Below are positions 6,805 to 14,405 of a stretch of DNA of 18,733 nucleotides, in pieces. The first letter of the stretch is position 1, and each line of letters begins with the position of its first letter. The notes under the pieces were generated by a model. The model was not told the origin of the DNA. It ran no database searches and saw only the letters and a list, made by a program, of their open reading frames with translations. This DNA is from DASPXY01 sp038227745. Its GTDB lineage: Bacteria; Planctomycetota; Planctomycetia; Gemmatales; Gemmataceae. The position numbers and the translations under genes were made by a program. The stretch covers positions 1 to 18,733 of the forward strand of contig JBBRPS010000084.1 of the NCBI GenBank assembly GCA_038227745.1. The letters are read 5' to 3'.

Positions 6805-7944
6805 ATGATGCTCGCGCCTTCGCGTCGTCTCGCCTTGCTCGCGCTGTTCGTGTCGGCCCTGCTCCTTGCGCCGGTCGCCGCGGGCGGTCCGAAGGGCAAG
6901 CCCGTCACCAGCGCCGACTGGCCCGTCTTCCGCGGCGACCCTCTGCAGGACGGCGTCGCGCGCTCGACGCTCCCCGCCGACCTGGCCGTCCGCTGGAAGT
7001 TCCGCGCCGCCGACAGCATCGAGGGCGCCGCGGCCATCGTCGGCGGCACGGTCTACTTCGGCTCGCTCGACGAGCACCTGTACGCCCTCGACCTGGCCAA
7101 CGGCAACGTGAAGTGGAAGGTCAAGCTCGCCCCGATCAAGTCGTCCCCGAGCGTCCGCGCGGGCGCGGTCTACGTCGGCGACGAGGAGGGCAATTTCCAC
7201 TGCGTCGATGCCGCGACCGGCAAGCCGCGCTGGAAGTTCGAGACGGGCGGCGAGATTGTCTCGTCCGCCAACTTCGCCGGCGACCGCGTGGTGTTCGGCT
7301 CCTACGACTCGACACTCTACTGCCTGACGCCGGACGGCAAGCTGGCGTGGAAGTTCAAGACCCAGGGGCCGGTTAACGGCGCCCCCGCGATCGTCGGCAA
7401 GCGGACCTTCGTCGCCGGCTGCGACAGCAACCTCCACGTGATCGACCTCGACACCGGCAAGGAGACGGCGGCGGTGGACCTGGAGGGCCAGGCGGGCGCG
7501 ACGGGCGCCGTCCGCGGCGACCACCTCTACGTCGGCACGATGGCGAACCAGTTCCTCGCCATCGACTGGAAGAAGGCGCAGATCGCGTGGACGTTCGAGC
7601 CGCAGCGTTCGCAGCCCTTCTACTCCTCCGCCGCGGTGACGGACAAGCTGGTGATCGTCGGCGGCCGCGACAAGCTGGTCCACGCCCTGGATCGCGAGAA
7701 GGGCAAGGAGGTGTGGACGTTCGCGACGAAGGGCCGCATCGACAGCTCGCCCGTGGTGGTCGGCGACCGCGTGTTCGTCGGCTCGCTCGACGGCAACCTG
7801 TACGCGCTCGACCTGGCGAAGGGGACGGAGCGGCAGCGCTTTGCCCTGGGCCGGTCGGTCAGCGCCTCGCCGGCGGTGGCCGGCGGTTGCCTGGTGATCG
7901 GGACGTCGGACGGCGTGCTGTACTGTTTGGGAAAGAAGGACTGA
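6805..7944 (+). CDS. Secreted PQQ-like beta-propeller protein
   Basis: The 379-residue protein has a signal peptide (hydrophobic core about 9-26, likely cleavage after PVAAG) and about seven propeller blades of the PQQ-binding-like type. Recurrent blade sequences include VYFGSLDEHLYALDLANG, VYVGDEEGNFHCVDAATG, VVFGSYDSTLYCLTPDG and VFVGSLDGNLYALDLAKG, each followed by a tryptophan strand such as VKWKVKL. This resembles BamB-like scaffolds rather than quinoprotein dehydrogenases; the catalytic residues of PQQ alcohol dehydrogenases were not identified. Start ATG 6805 has AGGGAG eight bases upstream. It lies 4 bases before the radical SAM gene, so the two are co-transcribed although this product is exported. 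Role unknown; ligand binding or scaffolding is likely. Confidence 0.82.
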   Translation: MMLAPSRRLALLALFVSALLLAPVAAGGPKGKPVTSADWPVFRGDPLQDGVARSTLPADLAVRWKFRAADSIEGAAAIVGGTVYFGSLDEHLYALDLANGNVKWKVKLAPIKSSPSVRAGAVYVGDEEGNFHCVDAATGKPRWKFETGGEIVSSANFAGDRVVFGSYDSTLYCLTPDGKLAWKFKTQGPVNGAPAIVGKRTFVAGCDSNLHVIDLDTGKETAAVDLEGQAGATGAVRGDHLYVGTMANQFLAIDWKKAQIAWTFEPQRSQPFYSSAAVTDKLVIVGGRDKLVHALDREKGKEVWTFATKGRIDSSPVVVGDRVFVGSLDGNLYALDLAKGTERQRFALGRSVSASPAVAGGCLVIGTSDGVLYCLGKKD

Positions 7945-7948
7945 GAAG

Positions 7949-9280
7949 ATGACGTTAACCCTCGACTCGACGCAGGAAAAAACGGGCCTCGGCAACTACT
8001 TCGTGGCGAACTACCCGCCATTCGCCGCCTGGAAGCCGGCCTACCTGGCCGACGCGCACGCCGCCCTGCAGACGCCGCCGAAACCCGACACGCCGCTGGG
8101 GCTGTACCTGCACATCCCCTTCTGCCGCAAGCGCTGCAAGTTCTGCTACTTCCGCGTCTACACCGACAAGAACGCCCGCGACATCGACACGTACCTCGAC
8201 GCCCTGACGCGCGAGGTCGAGCTGTACAGCAAGCAGCCGGTCGTCGGCGGCCGGCCGCTGCACTACTTCTACTTCGGCGGCGGCACTCCCTCGTACCTCA
8301 GCGTCGCCCAGCTCCGCGGCCTCACGGGGCGGCTGCGGAATTACCTCCCCTGGGACCGCGCCGCCGAGGTGACGTTCGAGTGCGAGCCGGGCACGCTGCA
8401 GCAGCACAAACTCGAGGCACTCAAGGAAATCGGCGTCACGCGCCTCAGCCTGGGCATCGAGAACTTCAGCGACAAGGTTCTCGAAGAGAACGGCCGGGCG
8501 CACCTGTCCGCGGAGATTTACCGGGCCTACGAGTGGGCGCGGGCGGTGCAGTTCGACCAGATCAACATCGACCTGATCGCCGGCATGGTCGGCGAGACGT
8601 GGGACAACTGGCGCGACTCCGTGACGCGCACCATCGCGCTGGCCCCGGACAGCGTCACCGTCTACCAGATGGAGCTGCCATTCAACACGGTTTACTCACA
8701 GCAGTTGCTGACCGCGGGCAAGGACCAGCCGGCCGAGTCGCCGGTCGCCGACTGGCCGACCAAGCGCGCGTGGGTCGATTACGCCTTTGGCGAGATGGCG
8801 AAGGCGGGCTACGAGGTGTCGAGCGCCTACACGATGGTGCGCGACCGCAAGACGTGCCGCTTCGTCTACCGCGACAGCCTCTGGCGCGGCGCCGACATGT
8901 TCGGCACCGGTGTCGCCTCGTTCGGCCACGTCAACGGCGTCCACGTGCAGAACGTCGATAAGTGGGAGGAGTACCTGGCGCTGCTGGACCGGGGCGAGCT
9001 GCCGTTGGGTCGGGCGCTGCCGGTGCCGCCGCGGCAGCTCCTGATCCGCGAGATGATCCTGCAGTTGAAAACGGGAAAACTCGACGCCGACTACTTCCGC
9101 CGCAAGTTCGGCGCGGATATTCTGACGGAGTTCGCAGACGGCTTCGGGCAGCTGGAGCGCTCGGGGCAGCTGACGCGGGCGAACGGCACGGTGGCGATGA
9201 CGCGCGCGGGACTGCTGCAGGTGGACCGCCTGCTGTCGGTTTTCTTCGAGCCGCAGTTCCAGGGCGGGCGTTACACGTGA
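7949..9280 (+). CDS. HemN-like radical SAM protein
   Basis: The 443-residue protein is a radical SAM enzyme of the coproporphyrinogen III oxidase-like group. The cluster-binding cysteines are C59, C63 and C66 in FCRKRCKFCYF, preceded by LYLHIPF as in HemN/HemW proteins. GGGTPSYLS at 110-118 is the SAM-binding motif, followed by FECEPGTL and RLSLGIENF. The C-terminal part (about 350-443) matches the HemN C-terminal domain. The HemN group includes oxidative decarboxylases, haem chaperones and methyl- or carbon-transfer enzymes, so the reaction cannot be assigned. Start ATG 7949 is preceded by AAGAAGGA. It is followed by an H-protein-like gene and a ferredoxin gene, which could supply a carrier and electrons. 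No haem biosynthesis gene is nearby. Confidence 0.88.
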   Translation: MTLTLDSTQEKTGLGNYFVANYPPFAAWKPAYLADAHAALQTPPKPDTPLGLYLHIPFCRKRCKFCYFRVYTDKNARDIDTYLDALTREVELYSKQPVVGGRPLHYFYFGGGTPSYLSVAQLRGLTGRLRNYLPWDRAAEVTFECEPGTLQQHKLEALKEIGVTRLSLGIENFSDKVLEENGRAHLSAEIYRAYEWARAVQFDQINIDLIAGMVGETWDNWRDSVTRTIALAPDSVTVYQMELPFNTVYSQQLLTAGKDQPAESPVADWPTKRAWVDYAFGEMAKAGYEVSSAYTMVRDRKTCRFVYRDSLWRGADMFGTGVASFGHVNGVHVQNVDKWEEYLALLDRGELPLGRALPVPPRQLLIREMILQLKTGKLDADYFRRKFGADILTEFADGFGQLERSGQLTRANGTVAMTRAGLLQVDRLLSVFFEPQFQGGRYT

Positions 9281-9286
9281 GGATTC

Positions 9287-9314
9287 AAGCCCACGGGTTG
9301 CAACCCATGGGCTT
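9287..9314. repeat. 28-bp near-perfect palindrome, family shared with 13909-13940
   Basis: The arms AAGCCCACGGGTTG (9287-9300) and CAACCCATGGGCTT (9301-9314) are complementary with one mismatch and no loop. A closely related palindrome with perfect arms lies at 13909-13940. It sits in the 49-bp gap between the radical SAM and H-like genes, inside what appears to be one transcript. Repeats with this AAGCCCACGG core look like REP-type dispersed elements. Confidence 0.75.
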
Positions 9315-9329
9315 ACCAGGCTGCACCGA

Positions 9330-9779
9330 ATGGCCGAGTCGCTGACGTTCCTGATGGGCAAGTACCCGGCGGCCCTGCCCGGCGACCTGCGCTACGCGTG
9401 CAACCACATGTGGTGCCGAAGCGATGGCGGCCGCCAGCGCTTCGGCTTCACCAGCTACGCCGTGCGCCTGATGAAGGACGTCTATTTCCTCGACTGGGGC
9501 GTCAACGCCGGCGACACCCTGAAACTCAAGCAGGAGATCGGCCACATCGAGACGTCCAAGGCCGAGTCCGACCTGTTCGCCCCGATCGCCGGCAAGCTGA
9601 TCGACTTCAACCAGGAGCTGCTGCAGGATCCCTCGCCCATCAACACGGACACCCACGGCGCCGGCTGGCTGTTCGAGATGGAGGGCGACGCCGGCACGAC
9701 CATGACGGTCGAGGAATACTACCAATTCCTGGAGGCGGGCTGGGAGAACACCCAGCGGCTGCTGAAAGGACACGTGTGA
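9330..9779 (+). CDS. GcvH-like lipoyl-carrier protein
   Basis: The 149-residue protein resembles the H protein of the glycine cleavage system. It has FGFTSYAVRLMKDVYFLDW (about 38-56), matching the ITDYAQ...GDIVYVELP region, then the lipoylation motif ETSKAESDLFAPIAG with the predicted lipoyl-lysine K77, and a closing NTDTHGAGWLFEME that matches the NEDPYGEGWL region. Length is close to a standard H protein plus a short C-terminal helix (TMTVEEYYQFLEAGWENTQR). No P-, T- or L-protein or lipoate ligase gene is in the window, so a classical glycine cleavage role is not supported. Stand-alone H-like proteins act as carriers in other systems, for example LbpA with sHdr. Two cysteines, C24 and C29, lie in the N-terminal strand. 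Its neighbours are a radical SAM enzyme and a ferredoxin. Confidence 0.82.
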   Translation: MAESLTFLMGKYPAALPGDLRYACNHMWCRSDGGRQRFGFTSYAVRLMKDVYFLDWGVNAGDTLKLKQEIGHIETSKAESDLFAPIAGKLIDFNQELLQDPSPINTDTHGAGWLFEMEGDAGTTMTVEEYYQFLEAGWENTQRLLKGHV

Positions 9780-9787
9780 CAACCCCT

Positions 9788-9837
9788 GTTTAGCCGCGGT
9801 TCGCAGAACCGCGCGGTTCTGCGAACCGCGGCTAAAC
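9788..9837. repeat. 50-bp perfect palindrome, family shared with 14760-14820
   Basis: The sequence is its own reverse complement over 50 bp: GTTTAGCCGCGGTTCGCAGA begins the left arm (9788-9812) and the right arm is 9813-9837, with no loop. A longer relative at 14760-14820 shares the 26-base outer arm and differs at the centre. It lies in the 80-bp gap between the H-like gene and the ferredoxin gene. No T tract follows. It is best described as a dispersed REP-like element that could also stabilise or punctuate the mRNA. Confidence 0.85.
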
Positions 9838-9859
9838 CCCTCCACGAGGCGACCCCCCC

Positions 9860-10930
9860 ATGAGCCGTCACCGTCTGACCGTCGTGCTGTCGCAGGCCCA
9901 GGGCAAGAACCCCGCCAAGCGCTCCCTGGAAGAATCGCTCGTCGCGGCCCTCATCATGGAGCCGGGCCTCGACGTCTCCGTCGTCCCGTACCTCTACGAC
10001 CTGTCCGCCGACCACACTGCCCGCCTGTTCCTGGAATCCGTGCAGGGCGACATGGTGCTGCTCGGCTGGATGTACCCGCGCGCCGCCTTCTGGCTCCTCG
10101 ACCGCGACGGCATCAAGGGCCACTTCGGCGAATCCCAGCTCAAGCCACCCGCCGCGGACGACGACGAGAACGACGAGGAGGAAGACGGGCAGCCCGAGCC
10201 GCCCAAGGGCATCGGCAGTGTGGAGATCCCCGACCGGCACATCTACTGCCTCGACCTGCGCGACCACAAGGACTACGCGCTCTACGTCGCCGAGGTGCTG
10301 CGCCTCGCCCACGAGTGCCGCGAGCGCCGCGACACGCGCGACCAGGCAAAGGCGCGCGCCAGGCCGGTCGTGGTGTCGCTCGGCCTCGCGTTCGGCAAGC
10401 CCGAGGCCGCCGCCCCCCCCGCCGCGCCGACGCTCGCCGAGCCGCCGCACTTTACGCCGGAGCAGCTCCTGCAAGCGCCGCCGCGCCGCTGGTACCCCGT
10501 CATCGACTACAGCCGCTGCACCAACTGCATGGAGTGTCTCGATTTCTGCCTGTTCGGCGTCTACGGCGTCGATAAGCTCGACCGCATCACCGTCGAGGAG
10601 CAGGACAACTGCAAGCGCGGCTGCCCCGCGTGCAGCCGCGTCTGCCCCGAGCAGGCCATCATGTTCCCCGATTACAAGACGCCCGCCATCGCCGGCGCCC
10701 CGGTCGGCGCCATCGGGGCACTGAAGATCGACCTGACGCGCCTGTTCGGCGGCGACGCCAAGGACGCCCTGGAGCAGGCGGCGCTGGAGCGCGACCGCGA
10801 GCTGGTCGCCGACGGCCGCGAGGCGGTCGGCATGATGGTCGGCATGCCGAAGCGCCAGGCCGACAGGCCGGAGCAGCCCCGCGACGACCTCGACAACCTC
10901 ATGGACGCCCTCGACGCGCTCGACCTGTGA
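9860..10930 (+). CDS. Two-cluster ferredoxin with unrecognised N-terminal region
   Basis: The 356-residue protein carries two cysteine motifs in its C-terminal half: C220, C223, C226 and C230 (CTNCMECLDFC), and C251, C255, C258 and C262 (CKRGCPACSRVCP). The first is a normal 4Fe-4S spacing; the second has three rather than two residues between its first two cysteines. It presumably moves electrons. Residues 1-90 look alpha/beta, beginning LTVVLSQAQGK and including DMVLLGWMYPRA, and I do not recognise them. A highly acidic stretch (about 100-109) separates this from the middle. The C-terminus is charged and helical. There is no signal peptide, so it is cytoplasmic. It is the last gene of the long run and a likely electron partner of the radical SAM or reductase proteins. 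Confidence 0.78.
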   Translation: MSRHRLTVVLSQAQGKNPAKRSLEESLVAALIMEPGLDVSVVPYLYDLSADHTARLFLESVQGDMVLLGWMYPRAAFWLLDRDGIKGHFGESQLKPPAADDDENDEEEDGQPEPPKGIGSVEIPDRHIYCLDLRDHKDYALYVAEVLRLAHECRERRDTRDQAKARARPVVVSLGLAFGKPEAAAPPAAPTLAEPPHFTPEQLLQAPPRRWYPVIDYSRCTNCMECLDFCLFGVYGVDKLDRITVEEQDNCKRGCPACSRVCPEQAIMFPDYKTPAIAGAPVGAIGALKIDLTRLFGGDAKDALEQAALERDRELVADGREAVGMMVGMPKRQADRPEQPRDDLDNLMDALDALDL

Positions 10931-11213
10931 CCCTCCGACCGCCCCGCCCGTCTCCCGCGGCCGAAAAAGTCCCAAGTGGCCTGCCCACGCACCGGCCGGT
11001 CATGGTATAGATAGCACTTCCACGGACACTCTGTCCCCGGTCGCCTGGGGCGAGAGGTCCCCTGACGCGAAGCCACGTCAGCCGGTCCCGCGGCGGAGCC
11101 CGTCGGACCGCGAGCCGACCGCCCCGGCTCCCCCGCTGCCACGCACGCCGGCGCCCCGAACGGAGTGTTGTGACTGTGCTCTCGGCTGTCCACGTAGAGA
11201 AATGGAGGTCTCC
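10931..11213. other. Intergenic region with possible promoter
   Basis: This 283-bp region separates the first gene run from the large secreted protein. The only candidate promoter element seen is TATAGA at 11006-11011 in an otherwise very GC-rich stretch; a matching -35 box is not convincing. A ribosome-binding-site-like GGAGGT lies at 11204-11209. No coding region or long palindrome was seen. Confidence 0.3.
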
Positions 11214-13856
11214 ATGCGTTCGACATCCTGGATACGCGGCCTGCCTTCCCGACTCCGCGGCCGCGCCAGCCGCCCCCCGCAGGGACGCCCCAGGACGCGG
11301 CCCCTCCTGGAAGAACTGGAGGAGCGCTCGCTGCTGGCCCTCGGCGCCCTCGACCCCACGTTCAACGGCCTCGGCCTCGGCGGCACGCCCGGCCAGCAGA
11401 CCGTCGCCTTCCTGGGCACCAACAACTCCGTCGATGTCCGAGGGATGGCCCTGCAGCCCAACGGCAAGGTCGTCGTCGCCGGCACCTTCACGTTCAACAA
11501 CGGCGGCCAGGATTTCGCGGTCGCTCGCTTCACCGGCAACGGCACCCTCGACCCCACGTTCGGCATCGGCGGCCGCGTGGCCATTGACGTCCGCGGCAAC
11601 GGCAGCAACGACCACGCCAGCGCGGTCGCCCTCCAGCCGGACGGCAAGATCGTCGTGGCCGGCTCCACCACCGTCGGCACCGGCAACAACGACTTCGCCA
11701 TCGTCCGCCTCAACCTCGACGGCAGCCTCGACCCCTCGTTCGGCGTCAACGGCGTGCAGACGGTGCCGTTCAATGTCGGGCCGAGCGGCAGCCAGGACGA
11801 CCGGGCCACGGCCGTCGCGATCCAGCCCGACGGCGGCATCGTCCTGGGCGGCCTGGCCCAGGTGAACGCCGCCGGCACCTACGACTTCGCCGTCGCCCGC
11901 CTCGCCCCCGACGGCAGCCTCGATTCGAGCTTCAACGGGGGCGGCAAGCAGATCGTTTCCTTCAACCTCGGCCGCGGCGGCAGCGCCACGAACGAGGACC
12001 GGGCCCGTGCCGTGGCGATCCAGAGTGACGGCAAGATCGTCCTGGCTGGCTGGGCCAACATCGGCACGGCCGCCAACACCTACGCTTTCGCGGTCGCCCG
12101 CCTCACCCCTACGGGGATCCTGGACACGACCTTCAACGCCAGCGGCGAGCAGGCCATCTCGTTCGGGTCGGTGGGCATGGACCAGGCCAACGCGCTGGCC
12201 ATCCAGGGCGACGGCAAGATCGTGGTCGCGGGCACCTCGGTCGTCAACTCGTCCGGCAACCACGACTTCGCCGTCGCGCGCCTCAAGACCGACGGCACCC
12301 TCGACGCCGGCTTCAACAGCACCGGCAAGCAGACCGTCCCGTTCGACGTGCCGGGCAGCAGTCTGAACGACCTCGGCAACGCCGTCACCGTGGAGGCGGA
12401 CGGCAGCATCCTCCTGGCGGGGTCCGCCGACACCGTGCTCGGAGGCGCCACGGCGTTCGCCGTCGCGCGCCTCACCACGACCGGCGCCCTGGACGCCGCG
12501 TTCAACGGCGGCGGCCAGCAGGGCGTCGTCTTTCAGCAGAACGGCAACGCGGTCGCCAACGCGATCGCCGAGCAGGCCAACGGCAAGATCCTCGTCGTCG
12601 GAACCGAGACGATGCCCACGGGGACTACGCAGATGGCGCTGGCGCGGCTGCAGGGGCCGCCGACGGTGTCCACCGCCGGCAGGTTCGACCCGGCGACCGG
12701 CACGTGGTCGTTCCGCAACACGAACACCGCGGGGACGTCCGACATCGCCAGCTTCGCCTTCGGCAGGGCGGGCTGGGCCCCAATCGCCGGCGACTGGAAC
12801 GGCGACGGCACGTTCACCGTTGGCATCTTCGACCCCTCGACCGCGACCTTCTACCTGCGCAACAGCAACACGGCGGGTTCGCCGGACTATACGCCGTTCC
12901 GCTTCGGCTCGCCGGGCTGGATCCCGCTGGCGGGCGACTGGGACGGCGACGGCAAGTGGAGCATCGGCGTCTTCGACCCGAGCACGGGCACCTGGTACCT
13001 GCGCAACGAGATCAGCCCCGGCGCGCCGGACGCGGGCAACTTCCCCTACGGCGGGGCGAACTGGAAGCCGGTGGTGGGCGACTGGGACGGCAACGGCACC
13101 ACCACGGTCGGCGTCTTCGACCCGAGCGGCAACTGGTATCTGAAGAATAGCAATTTCTCCGGGCCGCCGGACGTGGGGCCGTTCCAGTTCGGGGCGGCCA
13201 CAGCGGCGCCGATCGCGGGGGACTGGAACGGCGACGGCGTCTCCACCGTCGGCACGTTCGACACGTCGGGGCAGTGGAACCTGCGCAACAGCAACAGCGC
13301 CGGCGGCGTGGACATCCCGGTCTTCCCGTTCGGGCAGGGCACGTTCAGGCCCGTGACGGGCGACTGGAACTTCTCGACCGCGCCGCAGCTGGTGCTGGCG
13401 GCCGCGCCGCCGTCGGGCAGTCCGGCGTTGCTCAGCACCGGCCAGTTGAACGCCGTTGTGACGGCGGCGCTGACGCGCCTGCGGGAGGCGGGGGTGTCCT
13501 CCGCCGTACTCGCGACCCTCGCGTCGGTGACGGTGGAGATACGAGACTTGCCGGCCGGCTACCTGGGAATGAGCGCCCTGCACGGTAACCGGATCCTGAT
13601 CGACGACGACGGCGCCGGCTATGGCTGGTTCGTGGACAGCACGCCGCTGCGGGACGAGGAGTACGCCGGGGGCCGCGCGGCGGGCGGCCCGGCGGCCGGC
13701 CGCGCCGACCTGCTCACGACGGTTCTGCACGAGATGGGGCACATCGCCGGCCTGGCCGACGACAACAACGACGGCCTGATGGGGACCTACCTGCCGCTCG
13801 GCACGCGCCGCACGGACGCCCTCGACGCGATCTTCGCCGACGGCCGCGCCGGCTGA
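11214..13856 (+). CDS. Large secreted repeat protein with metallopeptidase-like C-terminus
   Basis: This 880-residue protein opens with a basic leader and LLEELEERSLLAL (about 27-39), a tag often seen on exported planctomycete proteins. It then has seven delta-60 repeats (about 40-490), each with a strand like ALQPDGKIVVAG and a turn like LDPTFGIGG. Five FG-GAP/VCBS-like units follow (about 490-720), marked by GDWNGDG-type putative calcium-binding loops and FDPSTGTWYLRN strands. The C-terminal part contains HEMGHIAGLADD at 839-850, the HExxHxxGxxD zinc signature of metzincin-like proteases, followed by GLMGTYLPLGTRR. It is probably a cell-surface or secreted protein; activity is unproven, and many planctomycete proteins end this way. 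ATG 11214 follows GGAGGT closely; ATG 11202 would add four residues. Confidence 0.82.
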   Translation: MRSTSWIRGLPSRLRGRASRPPQGRPRTRPLLEELEERSLLALGALDPTFNGLGLGGTPGQQTVAFLGTNNSVDVRGMALQPNGKVVVAGTFTFNNGGQDFAVARFTGNGTLDPTFGIGGRVAIDVRGNGSNDHASAVALQPDGKIVVAGSTTVGTGNNDFAIVRLNLDGSLDPSFGVNGVQTVPFNVGPSGSQDDRATAVAIQPDGGIVLGGLAQVNAAGTYDFAVARLAPDGSLDSSFNGGGKQIVSFNLGRGGSATNEDRARAVAIQSDGKIVLAGWANIGTAANTYAFAVARLTPTGILDTTFNASGEQAISFGSVGMDQANALAIQGDGKIVVAGTSVVNSSGNHDFAVARLKTDGTLDAGFNSTGKQTVPFDVPGSSLNDLGNAVTVEADGSILLAGSADTVLGGATAFAVARLTTTGALDAAFNGGGQQGVVFQQNGNAVANAIAEQANGKILVVGTETMPTGTTQMALARLQGPPTVSTAGRFDPATGTWSFRNTNTAGTSDIASFAFGRAGWAPIAGDWNGDGTFTVGIFDPSTATFYLRNSNTAGSPDYTPFRFGSPGWIPLAGDWDGDGKWSIGVFDPSTGTWYLRNEISPGAPDAGNFPYGGANWKPVVGDWDGNGTTTVGVFDPSGNWYLKNSNFSGPPDVGPFQFGAATAAPIAGDWNGDGVSTVGTFDTSGQWNLRNSNSAGGVDIPVFPFGQGTFRPVTGDWNFSTAPQLVLAAAPPSGSPALLSTGQLNAVVTAALTRLREAGVSSAVLATLASVTVEIRDLPAGYLGMSALHGNRILIDDDGAGYGWFVDSTPLRDEEYAGGRAAGGPAAGRADLLTTVLHEMGHIAGLADDNNDGLMGTYLPLGTRRTDALDAIFADGRAG

Positions 13857-13908
13857 GTACGTCGCCGACCCGGGTCAACGGTCGGTAGGCGGGAAGCTCT
13901 GCGGACTC

Positions 13909-13940
13909 CAAAGCCCACGGGTGGCCACCCGTGGGCTTTG
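13909..13940. repeat. 32-bp perfect palindrome
   Basis: The left arm CAAAGCCCACGGGTGG (13909-13924) and the right arm CCACCCGTGGGCTTTG (13925-13940) are exactly complementary with no loop. It is the perfect relative of the element at 9287-9314. It lies between the large secreted protein and the PCD-like gene, where it could act as a transcript boundary, but the base run after it is not T-rich. Confidence 0.8.
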
Positions 13941-14017
13941 ATGCGTCCCCCGTCCCCCGCCGAACTCGTAGAATAATCCCTGTGGCGACCCGACGGCGAC
14001 CGAGCGAGGGGTTTCCC

Positions 14018-14383
14018 ATGGCAGACGAGAAGCTGCACGTCTACAGCGAGGCGGAGGTCGCGACGAAGCTGGCCGAGCACGGGCTGACGCACTGGTACCT
14101 GGAAGACGGCTGGCTGCGGCGGAAGTACAACACGGACGGCTGGCCGACGACTCTTATGCTGACGAACGCGATCGGCTATCTCTGCGAAGCGGCCTGGCAC
14201 CACGCGGACCTGTCGGTCACCTGGGGCAAGGTGTGGGTGAAGCTCAAGACCCATTCGGCGGGCGGCATCACCGACAAGGATTTTGCCCTGGCGAAGAAGA
14301 TCGAGGAGGTCGTCCTCTGGCGCCCCACAGCGGGCGGCGTGCTGGAGGGCACGCCGAACAAGTTCGTCCACAGCAAGCCTTGA
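14018..14383 (+). CDS. Pterin-4a-carbinolamine dehydratase-like protein
   Basis: The 121-residue protein matches the PCD/DCoH family, which dehydrates 4a-hydroxytetrahydropterin after aromatic amino acid hydroxylation and in some bacteria takes other roles. The core motif is visible: adjacent histidines H61-H62 (HHADLSVTW), W69, H79 in KLKTHSAGGITDKDF, and D88, consistent with the catalytic His pair, third His and Asp. One deviation is alanine after HH where Pro, Cys or Ser is usual. ATG 14018 is chosen because AGGGG lies just upstream; the open frame extends further but over a palindrome. No aromatic hydroxylase is nearby. The following BFD-like gene starts 22 bases later and is probably co-transcribed. 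Confidence 0.85.
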   Translation: MADEKLHVYSEAEVATKLAEHGLTHWYLEDGWLRRKYNTDGWPTTLMLTNAIGYLCEAAWHHADLSVTWGKVWVKLKTHSAGGITDKDFALAKKIEEVVLWRPTAGGVLEGTPNKFVHSKP

Positions 14384-14387
14384 ACTT

Positions 14388-14402
14388 GCGAGCGGCGGGG
14401 CT
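14388..14402. repeat. Half copy of the 6754 hairpin arm
   Basis: The 15 bases GCGAGCGGCGGGGCT are identical to 6754-6768, the left arm of the hairpin after the alcohol dehydrogenase gene. Here there is no complementary right arm. The GGCGGGG is also the only purine-rich stretch that could serve as ribosome-binding site for the BFD-like gene at 14406. Confidence 0.5.
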
Positions 14403-14405
14403 CTC

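Noticed and set aside
6805..7944. PQQ-dependent alcohol dehydrogenase
   Set aside because: The protein is about 380 residues with only blade repeats; quinoprotein dehydrogenases are near 600 residues and have catalytic motifs not seen here.
7949..9280. Haem biosynthesis HemN assignment
   Set aside because: The cluster motif and C-terminal domain fit the HemN group as a whole, but this group has several functions and no haem gene is nearby, so a specific symbol is not supported.
9330..9779. Glycine cleavage system locus
   Set aside because: Only an H-like protein is present; no GcvT, GcvP or lipoamide dehydrogenase gene is in the window.
10899..13742. Minus-strand open frame of 947 codons opposite the large secreted protein
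   Set aside because: The repeats in it are the reverse strand of the delta-60 and VCBS repeats, and the + strand carries recognisable motifs and a ribosome-binding site. It is a shadow.
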